A program made the translations under genes and the position numbers. Of a stretch of 64,000 nt of DNA, positions 10,815-20,520 are shown in pieces (the first letter of the stretch is position 1; each line of letters opens with the position of its first letter). The notes beneath the pieces are model-generated. The model did not search any database, was not told the origin of the DNA, and saw nothing but the letters and a program-made list of their open reading frames with translations. Source of the stretch: Henckelia pumila (Eukaryota > Streptophyta > Magnoliopsida > Lamiales > Gesneriaceae); the NCBI RefSeq assembly GCF_033568475.1, contig NC_133121.1:135998375-136062374 (forward strand), in the 5' to 3' direction.

Positions 10815-11939
10815 TTACGTGTAAATGTGTTTTTTAAGGATAAGAAATATCTGATTGTCATACCATGGAAAATAATCATCATCAGTCTGCCTAGATCTGC
10901 CATGTCGTTCACCTCGAGCAACAAAATTCAATTTTCTATTCCAAAAAATTATGGCATTTTTATTATATTCTCCCCAATCTGTGTTGCAATGACCGATTCT
11001 ACTGATGTCGTGAACGTCATCGTTGTCAACTGAAGGCCCTGAAATAGATTGACGCATTTTGAATTGCCTCAGCATCCGATTTGGACGATGCATCTCCATA
11101 ATTTCAAAGCAAATCAGAGGACAAACACATCTCCAGATTCTATTATCGTATGAATCAATGATTACTTTAACATCTGGATCGTTGTTGTTGTAAACTATTC
11201 AGTTAAACTACAAAATAAAAAAATCAATGTTAATAAATACATATAAATTAATTTCATTATTGTAGAGTTTGAGAACCCAATAACACATCTCGTAATTAGT
11301 CATACGATCAAAGCAGTCTCTTATAATTCTAACATCATGTATCGGTGAATGAGTGTAACTAAACACATTTATCCACCTGTAATAAAAAATATTATTAAAA
11401 AAAAGATAAAATATAGTTGTGATTTATATTATAATAGTAATTTTTAATTATTACCGTGCAACATAAGGAGCAAATGAAATATTTTAATTGGCTGAATTTT
11501 GAGGCACGATAAGAGATAAGTCATTTGGGTCAGAGTTAACAAATTTAATCATGCTTCATGCTCATATCTGTCATCAATAATAAATAAGACTAGAAATATG
11601 TAAATGTGATATTAGATAATTGAAATATCTTTGTAAAGTGATAGTTGATTCACCACATTTAAAATAGAACGTGTGTGTTTCACGTCGTCACCAGAGCAGT
11701 AATCAAATGATTATCATAAATTCGATACTCACACTGCAAAACTCCATAAAACCCTTATAATTTAAATATGCTATTACACAATTGTGCAAACAATTCTCAA
11801 TATATAATTTATAAATGAGATTATCTGATCGTTTAGCTCGAACTATCTCATCAACACTTTCTGTAGAAATTGTTGACGAAATATGTGTTGCTTGCAAATA
11901 TATCACACTGGGATTTTTTGGACCACAATTTGTTGTCAT
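10815..11939 (-). pseudogene. MAIN-like plant mobile domain (PMD) gene remnant
   Basis: Minus-strand pieces line up in the order of MAINTENANCE OF MERISTEMS-like proteins. 11732-11939 carries GPKNPSVIYLQATH…, RSDNLIYKL and the LHNCVIAYLNYKGF block. About 11640-11695 encodes ETHTFYFKCGESTITLQ. About 11290-11380 encodes a WINVFSYTHSP…IIRDCFDRMTNYE segment. 10815-11099 plus upstream sequence holds CPLICFEIMEMHRPNRMLRQF and a late HDISRI…FWNRKLNFV…YFPWY block. PMD proteins occur both as host genes and as cargo of Mutator-like and gypsy elements. Several pieces need frame changes not all explained by clean introns, so I call it a remnant, though a multi-exon gene with divergent introns is not excluded. 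It is tail-to-tail with the mudrA-like fragment. Confidence 0.6.
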
Positions 11940-12949
11940 TCTAACAAAATTAGTGACAATAGTTGATAAAAGCATATACTAATAATATGAAATCACGTGG
12001 TCTAATAAAATAAATTTTCTACAAAAAGACCATCTAGTTTACATATACAGTACTAAAACTACGAATTCCCTACCAACTAAGCTAGATCCCTAATTGTTAA
12101 GCTTCTTTAACTAGTTTATTAATATATATTTTTTATTTCATCAAAAAATATAAAGATCCTCTTTGTCACTTATTTAATTTGCAGCAAAGGTATTTGTATT
12201 ACCAGTAAGTCATCCAAATAAACAACAAGTGTTCATCAAATTCATCAAATTACTTAGTCTCATTCCAAAAAATGATGTCAATATATGGTACGCAAAATTC
12301 TTAAATCTAAATTTAGTTTTTTTTCCCTTAAAAAATCGTTCACATTATGCTACCAAAGGAAATATCGTAAAATATTTAATAATAATAAATAACTTACCCA
12401 ACTACTTCATTTTTCAAATATTATAATTTCGAAACACATTTAGTTAAATTTTTGTTTAATTTGAAGCAAATATTTCCAACACGATTCCATAACTGGAGGA
12501 CCATTTTTTTTTGCATTTTATTCATTCAAACACATTCATATCTTATGGCCGATTCATAATGAGATATTACATATTGCTTCAATGAATGCTTCTTATCTTT
12601 GGGAGTGAAAACTTAATTTTTAAATGTATAGGTATTTGAAATGAACAAAATAACGTCTTTAAAAAAAATGAAAAAAACAACGCACTTACTTTTGAACTGA
12701 ATTTGCAAACCACACAAACTCGAGAAAACAAAACGAGCCTTTGAAGATTCCTAATGAAATAACCCACTGCTTCAATGAATGCTTGAGGAATGAAAGTTTC
12801 GAAAATAAAATATTGAAGAAAACTTGTATCAGAAAGGTTGTGAGGAATGAAAGCTTAATAGCTTATGGTATTTAACATTATTGTTTTAGGACTTGTCCAT
12901 CAGAATCACGAGACCTGCAATATCAAAGCCACATAACATGCAAAAATTG
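11940..12949. other. AT-rich intergenic region left of the viral insertion
   Basis: About 1 kb without convincing coding frames. A GCTTCAATGAATGCTT block is repeated at about 12573 and 12768 with similar surroundings (direct repeat ~195 bp apart). Nothing else identified. Confidence 0.45.
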
Positions 12950-13062
12950 GGTCATTTGCAAAAATGACTCTCTCACAAATTTCTTTTAAGTTTAAGGGTT
13001 TGTTGACTTTTCTTATATTTATAATATAAATTTTATTCTTAATGACAACAATGCCCTTTTGA

Positions 13063-14463
13063 TTAAGGTGAATTAATGTCATTAAATGTTGAATCTGATT
13101 CGAAAGTAGATTCACTTGATTCTGTGAGATAATAAATATTTTTATCCTCAGATGAACATTCCATTGTTTCAACTGGATAAAATCTAATAGTGTAGAGTTC
13201 TTCTAAAAGTTTAATTTTGTTTTTTTTTTCGTTACGTTTTGGACATTCATTTGCATAATGTCCTTCTTCATTGCACAACCAACATGTGCAATTCTTTCAT
13301 TTACCCTTTGGGCAAGGTGGTTTTTTGTTATCAAACTTTTTATAAAATTTTCTTCTATAAGGTTTTCTGAAGAAATTCTTTCTAAATTTCTTTTTCTTAT
13401 AAGGAATAAATTTCTTATTAAAAGATTTATAAGGTTTATTAAATTTATTCTGTTTTTGTCGTTTTAAATATTTGTGTGACATGTTTGTTTTACAACCGTA
13501 TTCTTTTACTGTGAATTCCATTTTGTCACAACAAAGTTTATTGTTTTGTTTGTATGATTTAGAGATTCTTTTATTTAGTGTTACTTCATGACATTTCTTT
13601 GTTATTATGTCTTTGATGAATTTAATAGCTCCTCCTAAAGTTTTAGCATACGGACTAGTTAAGAATTCATCTTTACAGTTTATTGGTATATTAGGTATTT
13701 TATTAAAGATACTTAATTTATAATGTTCCTTTTTATCAGCGTCTATTAACTGATAATAGTTTGTTTCATAATCACAAATAAATTCTTCTAAGTAACATAA
13801 ATTGCATAATTTAATATTATCTAGAATAAAAATTGCTCTATTTTGTTCTATGTTCTTAGCTACCAGATTAGCATCATTATTGGATACTCCTAAAAATTCT
13901 TGATACATGGTATCAACGAATAGTTCAAAATAACGATGTCCTGTCATTCTTTGTGGTAGATTAGTAATTACTAGGTTTTCAGCCCAAGTTCTGACTGCTC
14001 CTACCAATGTCATTTTTATCATTTCATGAGTTAAAACTTGAATATTCTCACTTTTATCTAATAATGGTGTTAATTGAATTTGTACTGATAGTTCATTTGC
14101 CCAATGATCTATCTTTGATTTTCTTTCTTTAGCTGTTGAACAACCTAAATCTAAAATATTTTGTTTCACAAATCCTGATGTTTTTAATTCTCTAAGAATG
14201 TCTCTAACATCTTTATAAGATCCAGAGTATTGGTCTCTATCATATTTAATTTCTTCATCATTTCTTCCGCCACTTCCTTCTACATTTGTTCGTAGATTTA
14301 ATCGTGGTCTAGAGTCATCTTCGGATTCTGATTCTGAAATATCCATATCTCTATATTGTTCTGATTCCTGATGTGAATAATATAATTCTTCTGTATTTAT
14401 TCCTATTTGTTCAAAATCAGATTGGTCTGTTTCACTAAACATCTCCATACTTATGCTTTCCAT
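13063..14463 (-). pseudogene. Endogenous caulimovirid coat protein, one in-frame stop
   Basis: Capsid/nucleic-acid-binding protein of the viral copy. The likely start is the ATG at 14463, overlapping the end of the upstream coiled-coil ORF; a further in-frame ATG lies at 14511. The N-terminus is acidic and Ser/Glu-rich, the middle (about residues 80-330) is the capsid core, and the C-terminus is a long Lys/Arg/Phe-rich stretch (13320-13480) followed by a CCHC zinc knuckle (CxxC-GHY-C pattern, about 13275-13240) and an acidic tail ending at 13063. A TGA at 13297-13299 interrupts the same frame immediately before the knuckle, so the product would lack the knuckle and acidic tail. About 466 codons overall fits the family. 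Confidence rests on the knuckle, the basic tail and map position. Confidence 0.82.
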
Positions 14464-14728
14464 AACTAAGAGGATTTCTATACCATGATTCAATTTTGAA
14501 TGGTGGTTCATCTTTCATTTTCCTTTTTCCTTTATCTATTGGAAGAACTTCCTTAATATAGTTTAATATTTCATTATTATGTCTTTCTTGTTTAATTATT
14601 AATCTAGTCGTAGCTAAATCAATATATTCTTTGAAATGTTTCTCTAATTCTTGTATTGATAGATTTATTTTATTAATATTATTTTCTAAATCTCCTAGAT
14701 CTTTTTCTAATTTTATTAAAGATGTCAT
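14435..14728 (-). CDS. Endogenous caulimovirid small coiled-coil protein (virion-associated-protein-like)
   Basis: A 97-aa ORF between the movement and coat proteins. Residues 5-60 show heptad spacing of Leu/Ile (LIKLEKDLGDLENN…), predicting a coiled coil, and the C-terminus is basic (KGKRKMKDE). Size, coiled coil and position match the virion-associated protein (ORF III) of caulimoviruses, which tethers virions to movement or transmission proteins. Its ATG overlaps the stop of the upstream movement protein frame as ATGA (14728-14725), and its 3' end overlaps the coat protein start. It appears uninterrupted. Function is inferred from position and coil, not from sequence identity. Confidence 0.6.
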   Translation of the reverse strand: MTSLIKLEKDLGDLENNINKINLSIQELEKHFKEYIDLATTRLIIKQERHNNEILNYIKEVLPIDKGKRKMKDEPPFKIESWYRNPLSYGKHKYGDV

Positions 14729-15665
14729 TGTGATGAGGCTGATTCATTAACAATGGCTTGTTTAATTTTAAGAATATTTTGATTCATTGTTCCAATCTTT
14801 TCAAGAATATCTTCATCATTTCTTGCAAATGATAATGATCTTCTTGGTACAGACTGTTTTGTGATTTGGAGGTCATCTGAACTCCATCTTTTATAAGGAT
14901 TTATTTCTTCAATAAATGCTTTCGAGGGTGTTCAATTCTTGTAATATTTTCAAACATTCTTTCAACAGAAATAGTTGGTTTTGTTGAAATTATTCCTGTT
15001 TGAGAATTATTACTTATTGCTAAACCGACAACATAGTTTATATTGATCGGATGATTTCCTGTTAACATAAGATTATTTATATAAAAGTAATAATCTAATG
15101 TTAAAACGTCGTTTATGTTTTTATCAAAAAGAGATATCTTGTATTGTGGATAAATACAAAATTTCATCTTTTTGTAACATAAATTTCCTTCAATTTTTCC
15201 AAGGATAGAATCCTCAAGATTACGTATCCTTTTGTCACGAACTGTGATTTCAATTGGTGTATCTATTCCTTCTCGGTAGTGAGCTGATACTATTATTTCA
15301 ATTCCTCCGATATGAACATATTTTAGTTCAGATCGTTCTTTTTCACTGGCTTTTGCCATGATGGTATCAATATCTTGAGTTGTTAATAACTTCAGAGTAT
15401 TAGACCTTAATTCATTATTTATTTTACAAGATCGTTCTTTTGTTCGAATCGAATAATAAATTAAATTTTTCCTAGGATTAATAAAATTTGAAATTTTACT
15501 TAATACTCCTGGTTGATTTATTAGATTAGTTTTTGAACTAGAAAACCCTGTTTTCTGTATCTCAACAAACTTATTTTGATTAAATATAATATTCAAATTA
15601 TACTCTTGGTTTTCTTCAGATTCATCAATCTGACTATTCTGATTTGGAATTGTTACTTCTGTCAT
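14725..15665 (-). pseudogene. Endogenous caulimovirid movement protein, frameshifted near the C-terminus
   Basis: 30K-superfamily cell-to-cell movement protein. The open part starts at the ATG at 15665 and has 254 codons to 14901. It holds the family core: YVHIGGIEI, a GIDTPIEITVRDKRI block with the conserved Asp, LGKIEGNLCY, a PQYKISLFDK block and a LTGNHPI…VVGLAISNN block. Downstream, a different frame stays open from about 14925 to a stop at 14727-14725 that overlaps the next ATG. The native protein therefore seems to have continued about 65-70 residues further, to about 314 aa, and one small indel near 14925-14940 shifts the frame. The start is preceded almost directly by the stop of the ORF at 15667-15960. 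Confidence 0.85.
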
Positions 15666-15666
15666 T

Positions 15667-15960
15667 TTAACAGATGATAAAACTTCTTAATTTTCTTAAG
15701 GCTATTAAAAGCTTTTTTGTTAAATCTATCTGTTCTAATAAATTCTGAAAATCTTCGAAACTATCAATTGAAGATTGACAATTTTTAAGATTTTTCAAAT
15801 TGTTTTCACAATTTTCTATATCAAAATTTATATTTTGAGAATATAAATTAAAAATATTCATTTTTGTATTTTCATACATTTTCCATTTAGTAAAAATTGT
15901 TACTTTTATTATTTTGTTTTTGTTGATCGGATTTTGATAACAAAGTTTATTCTTGTTCAT
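15667..15960 (-). CDS. Small viral ORF upstream of the movement protein
   Basis: 97-aa, Asn/Lys/Ile-rich frame from the ATG at 15960, ending 1 base before the movement protein ATG and overlapping the ORF at 15947-16174 by 14 bases. Such packed small ORFs upstream of the movement protein occur in caulimoviruses and soymoviruses. No domain recognised. It contains a TKWKMYENT segment vaguely like NWKMVIQ in the preceding ORF. Confidence 0.45.
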   Translation of the reverse strand: MNKNKLCYQNPINKNKIIKVTIFTKWKMYENTKMNIFNLYSQNINFDIENCENNLKNLKNCQSSIDSFEDFQNLLEQIDLTKKLLIALRKLRSFIIC

Positions 15961-16174
15961 AACAGATTGTTATGTCTTCAATTTCTTCATTTTCAGAAAT
16001 CTGAATTACCATTTTCCAATTGCTTGAAAAATGTTCTTTTTTATGATTTTTGAAATACAAGATTTGAAGATCTTTTATTTCATTCCATAATCGATCTATT
16101 TGACGTAAATCCTTTAGTAAGATTATTTTATCAAATAAATTCTTAATCTCAATATCTAAAGTTAATCCAGGCAT
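15947..16174 (-). CDS. First small viral ORF after the primer-binding site
   Basis: 75-aa frame from the ATG at 16174, beginning 17 bases after the primer site. It has a Leu/Ile-rich N-terminal half with coiled-coil character (IEIKNLFDKIILLKDLRQID) and a C-terminus ending EDITICYEQE. Position resembles the small ORF VII of caulimoviruses, whose role is not settled. No domain recognised. Confidence 0.45.
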   Translation of the reverse strand: MPGLTLDIEIKNLFDKIILLKDLRQIDRLWNEIKDLQILYFKNHKKEHFSSNWKMVIQISENEEIEDITICYEQE

Positions 16175-16190
16175 TAATAATCTATTTTAA

Positions 16191-16204
16191 CCGCTCTGAT
16201 ACCA
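16191..16204 (-). promoter_or_regulatory. tRNA-Met primer-binding site of the viral copy
   Basis: The minus strand reads TGGTATCAGAGCGG. The first twelve bases match the initiator-tRNA-Met 3' complement (TGGTATCAGAGC) used for minus-strand DNA synthesis by caulimovirids and many plant retroelements. It lies about 630 bases downstream of the TATA box and just before the first ORF, as in that family. Confidence 0.85.
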
Positions 16205-16252
16205 AGTTGCGGAATTTTTATGAATTTCTTATTCATGGTTTATAAATCTGAT

Positions 16253-16459
16253 TCATTTATAACAGATGGTTGTTTTCATATGAATTTGGTTCCATTCATT
16301 GGTTATTATTACAAATTTTATTTGATAAATTGATTCGAATATGATTAAATCAGAATTATTTAAACGATATTCATAAAAAGTATAATATTCATGATCATCC
16401 TCTATTTCAAACCAGTTTTTTATTATTAATCTTCCATTTCTTATAAAAGAGAATGACAT
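16253..16459 (-). CDS. Short ORF inside the viral leader
   Basis: 68-aa frame between the TATA box and the primer site, rich in aromatic residues and ending KTTICYK, similar to the TICYE ending of the ORF at 15947-16174. Caulimovirid leaders carry several short ORFs bypassed by ribosome shunting. It may be one of these or a duplicated relic; coding status is doubtful. Confidence 0.3.
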   Translation of the reverse strand: MSFSFIRNGRLIIKNWFEIEDDHEYYTFYEYRLNNSDLIIFESIYQIKFVIITNEWNQIHMKTTICYK

Positions 16460-16836
16460 GATTATAGAATGATGAGTTTTTCAAAATTTTAATAGGAGCA
16501 GCAGGAGGTTTTAGGAAGGTTACCGTGGTTGATCAATCTTTGATTTAAAGCAGAGGCCAAATCCTTGTTTTCTCTTAGCGATCACCTGATCAAGCGATAC
16601 TCACTTTTGGATCTCCAGGTTTACTTTGATCACGGATTTTCAATCCTTGGCTTCCAATCTTTTTCCTCCTTACGCCCTGCTTGTTTAGCTAGTTGCCATA
16701 AGGCTAGATTTGTTTATGATTTTATGTTTCTTAGTTTCTGATAATTTTCATACGTCTTGTATGAACCAGATTGTAAGAAACTTAAGAAGAGAGAGATACT
16801 CAAACTTCACTTACTTCTTTACAACACCAAACCTCT

Positions 16837-16845
16837 CCTTTTATA
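16837..16845 (-). promoter_or_regulatory. TATA box of the viral pregenomic-RNA promoter
   Basis: TATAAAAGG on the minus strand, in the non-coding gap between the transactivator-like ORF and the primer site. Downstream comes a pyrimidine-rich CTCTCTCTTC segment (about 16795-16785). Position and sequence fit the 35S-type promoter of caulimovirids. Whether it is active in the host is unknown. Confidence 0.7.
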
Positions 16846-16974
16846 GGCGTGGAGAAACGCATACATAATAAAATAAAGAGGGGGACCACCCGACATTACA
16901 TAATGGAAAACAACTCATTTTACATATGAGTGGATGCCTTTAACATGTGGTGTGGTCCACGATTTCATTTGTTT

Positions 16975-18146
16975 TTACATTGTGTCTGAATCACTGGTAC
17001 ATTCAGACCATTTTTTTATTGGTTTGTCTTCTTTGACAGCTGGTTCTTCTGTCTGAATGGTTTGGCAATGTCCACATTTGTGAGTGGAAATCATTGTTCT
17101 TAGTCTTTGACATAGCATTTGTTGGGTTTCTCGGGTCATGTCAATTCTTGCTTCATAGATTGGAGCTTCGAATTGAGCTAACATGGCTTGTTCTTTCTTT
17201 TGGATTGTCTCCTTGTGTCCAGTGGTTAATAAAATTTTACTGGTTGCAAAATTTATTTTAACCTTTGAGTTTTCATCAATCTTTCCTGTCTTTGAGATCA
17301 TGTCAATTAATGTCTTTATTCTTATCTCAGGAAGTGTTGAGATATCCATTACTGATTTCTCTTCATTTGATCCTTCGAATAAGAACTTGTCTTTTTGTTT
17401 TTGGCATTGAATATATACCATTGGTTGATAGAATTTGTAATCATCCCAATCTGGAAGGGTTGAGTGAATACTTAATGTTAATACTGGATCGTCCTTAAAG
17501 ACTGCTTTCTTGAACTGGATGATACTATTTCTCAACTGATATAAAAATAGTTCTATTTCTTGATTGTTGGGACTGACTTCCAATCCACTTAATAATCCAT
17601 TTGAAAAGAATCTTGCGACTTCATGCGCTGGGGCACCTTGTAGTGTTATTGCTCTTGATATGCTCTGTGTGTCACAAGTTTGTAGCCAAGATTCTGCAGA
17701 TGGTTTGGCTATTCTCAAATAGTTTAGTGTTTCAAAGAATTCAGTCCTGAGTTTTTCTGGAAAATTTGTTTTTTCGAAAATTGTTTTTGTGGTCGTAGAT
17801 TGACCATCTTTCTTTCTCTTTTTTCAAGGGCGCTTTTGAACGTCCTTTCTTTTTCTTTTTTCTCGGTATTGGCTGTGACCACCGGTTCTTTTTTCTTTTC
17901 TTTTTCTTTTTCTTGATTATCAGTGTTGGCTGTGATCACTGACTGTTTTTCATTTATCTCCATAATTTTGTCAAATGGAGTTGCCAATTTGATTGGTGTT
18001 CTTGGTGAAGATGATGATGACGAAGTTATCATCTTCTCCTCTGTCCTTTGAATCTTTTTACTCAAATTCTTTTCCTTTAGTTGAAGAATTTGAATTTCTT
18101 CCTGTAAGTCAATCAATTGTTCCTTTAATTGATTTAATTTATCCAT
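16975..18146 (-). pseudogene. Endogenous caulimovirid transactivator/inclusion-body-like ORF, frameshifted
   Basis: Two minus-strand frames abut. The first starts at the ATG at 18146, has a coiled-coil N-terminus (QLKEQLIDLQEEIQILQ) and Ser- and Glu/Lys-rich linkers, and ends at 17724. The second is open from at least about 17775 to 16975 with a globular stretch (APAHEVARFF…LPDWDDYKFYQP) and a C-terminal CGHC motif. In the overlap (17725-17775) the second frame continues the sense smoothly through an A-rich run, so a one-base indel probably split a single ORF of about 390 codons. Lying between pol and the 35S-type promoter it corresponds to ORF VI (translational transactivator/viroplasm protein). 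The name rests on map position; I see no diagnostic motif. Confidence 0.6.
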
Positions 18147-18300
18147 TCTGCACAATAAAACATATATATATATAATTGGTTAGAAATTTAACTCTTTGTC
18201 GTGAGTAACTCGGATAGTTTTGTCATGCGTATCATTGCATTTATAAATTCTTTTGCAAGAATTGAACCAATCTGAGATTGATTGTTTTACTCATAGAGTA

Positions 18301-18464
18301 ATTTATGTTTCTGAATATAAATCTCATTTCATCAATTTATATTCCCCATGCTTTCTGAGGCATGTTCGGATGACTGAAAGTCATAAAATAATTTATGTTT
18401 CTGAATATAAATCTCATTTCATCAATTTATATTCCCCATGTTTTCTGAGGCATGTTCGGATGAC
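18301..18464. repeat. 90-bp tandem duplication at the end of the viral pol
   Basis: Positions 18301-18374 recur at 18391-18464 with one mismatch in the shared block (CCATGCTTTC versus CCATGTTTTC); the period is exactly 90. The unit contains the pol stop codon and part of the C-terminus, so the second stop lies downstream of the first. The near-identity makes the duplication younger than most lesions here. Confidence 0.9.
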
Positions 18465-20477
18465 ACGTAGTCATTTTCTGGATCACTTAGGATCTCTTTT
18501 GTTATTCCGTTACTAAGGATAGTATAATTTGGATGAAGTTCTCTGGTTAATGCGTCGGGTAATGAATTATCCGTTCCTTTGACATGTTGAATCTCGAACT
18601 GATAATGGTTTAATTCCAATTGCCATCTAATTAGCCTTGCTGCATTTCTCCCTGCATTTCTTGATATTTTCCTTGTCTTGAAATATGTTAAATTCATATT
18701 ATCTGTTCTTACTAAAAATGGTTTAGGAATAAGATAAATTTCATAAGTCCTAATTGTGAATATTAAAGCTAATAATTCTTTTTTCATTTGAATGATAATT
18801 TAATTGTGCACTTTGAAAAGTTCCTGATGTGTAATTGCATAATTCTTCATTATTTCTAGTAGCTGTTTTAGTAAGTTCTTCTAAATTTCTTTCTCCAGTA
18901 TAAGCTTTTAAACATGCTCCCCAGTATTCATCTGAAGCGTCTGTTTCAATTATTATTATATCTTCATTGGAAGGAAAATATAACTCATGAAGATTACTAA
19001 TTATTTTCTTTTTAATAGTATCTATGTAATTAGTATCTTCTTTCGACCATTTCCACTTATAGTCCTGTTTAAGTTTTACCTGAAGGGGTTTTTTGATTTC
19101 TGCAAGTTTCTTAATGTAATTTCCAGAATAAGTTAATAATCCTAAAAATCTTCTTAATTGATCTTTATCCTTGATTTCACTAGGAAAATCATGAATTTTC
19201 TTAAGTATATGCGGTTGTAAACAATGTTTTCCATCTTCTATTTGTAATCCTAAATAATTTATTTTTGTTTTGAATAATTGTGCTTTCTTTTCAGAAAGTA
19301 TAATTCCATCTTTATGACAAGTATCTAATACTGTCATGAGGTCTTTATAATGTTGATCTAGTGTTTTTGAATAAATTAATATGTCATCTATATAAACACA
19401 ACAAAAATCTATATATGATTTAAAAGATTCATCCATATATCTTTGAAAGATACCTGGTGCTTGTTTAAGCCCGAAAGGTAATACAGTCCATTGATATTGT
19501 CCTTTTGGACAACTAAATGCTGTAAGTAATTGTGTTTGTGGTTCTAGCTGGATTTGCCAGAATCCTGATTTACAATCTAGACTGGAGAAATATTTCATTC
19601 CTCCTATATAAGATAATAAATCATTTTTGTTTGGGATGTAATATCCATCCATAATTGTTGCATTATTCATTTTTCTATAATCAATTACCATTCTTTTTTT
19701 ATCAGTATATTTCTTACTGACATAAAAGGCCGGTGAAGAGTGTGGACTCTTACTTGGGATTATTATCTTAAGTTTTAATAATTCTTGAACTTCTTTTTCA
19801 AATATTTTTACATCATCCATGTTACATCTTCTTGGTGCTTCACGAATTGTGATATTAGGATCTTTGAGTTTTATTGAAGCAATGAATTGTTTTCTTTTCT
19901 TAATTTTGTCCTGAGGATTTTCAGAACAAATATCGTGAAATTTCTTCATGATTTCTTTCTCAGGATTAATCGTTAAAATATTCTCTATTTTAAGTTCTAT
20001 TGGATTTGTATTTCATTTATGAAAATTATTTGTAAATCCTTTATTTCCTACACGAAATGCTGTTCGAATTTTAGGAATGTAAATCATTGATGATCCTTTG
20101 TTTAAAGTTATGTGATCTTCAAATTGTGTAAAAGGAAGATATTCTCTTAAAAAATTATTTCCTATTATAATGTCAATTCCTGATTCTATTTGGTATATAA
20201 TGGGTATTACAAATTTTGTTTCTTCAATTTCTATTTTTAATTTTTCTGCTACTGTATCTAGCATAATAATTGATCCATCTCCTATTCGAACATTTAATCC
20301 TTTATCATATTTCTTCCAATAATGATTAGGAAGTATATGTTTACTTGCTAAACACATACTTGCTCCTGTATCAACATAAGCATGTATATGATACGGTTTA
20401 TGTTCTTTTATTTTTATTTGAATTTTTATGTAAATGCTATTTGGATTAGTTTTATTCTTAATATTCTTAATATCCAT
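18422..20477 (-). pseudogene. Endogenous caulimovirid polyprotein: protease, reverse transcriptase, RNase H
   Basis: Starts at the ATG at 20477. The aspartic protease has the active-site motif YVDTGAS and a GNNFLREYLPF block. A TGA at 20013-20015 then interrupts the frame; the same frame reopens (ATG at 19949) into the reverse transcriptase, with VIDYRKMN, FSSLDCKSGFWQI, LPFGLKQAPGIFQ and the catalytic YIDD (CCVYIDDILIYS). Near 18782-18787 a run of A residues shifts the frame; RNase H follows in another frame with the VRTDN and HVKGTDNSLPDALTR motifs, to the stop at 18422. Total length of about 685 codons fits caulimovirid pol. No integrase is present. Two lesions prevent a full-length product. 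Confidence 0.9.
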
Positions 20478-20520
20478 TTTCACACTTTTTTTTTTTTTTA
20501 GATAAGCTTTTAAGGATAGA

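Larger units (their letters stand above)
12950..20520 (-). mobile_element. Endogenous caulimovirid, about one genome length, circularly permuted
   Basis: On the minus strand the order is protease–reverse transcriptase–RNase H (20477-18422), transactivator-like ORF (18146-16975), TATA box (16845-16837), leader with tRNA-Met primer site (16204-16191), two small ORFs, movement protein (15665-14725), coiled-coil protein (14728-14435), coat protein with CCHC knuckle (14463-13063). Total span is about 7.5 kb, matching one caulimovirid genome. There is no LTR or integrase. In the circular viral map the coat protein end adjoins the pol start, so the copy was opened at that junction. Separate MP, coat and pol ORFs plus a post-pol ORF suggest a caulimovirus- or soymovirus-like layout; genus is not certain. 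Lesions are listed under each ORF. Exact borders are inferred from where viral coding ends. Confidence 0.88.

Noticed and set aside
17183-17498. Plus-strand frames opposite the viral transactivator-like ORF
   Set aside because: They mirror the antisense of a better supported minus-strand ORF and have no family features.
12950-20520. LTR retrotransposon (Ty3/gypsy) reading of the RT region
   Set aside because: No integrase, no LTRs, a 30K movement protein and coiled-coil ORF, and a pararetroviral promoter/primer-site order all point to Caulimoviridae.
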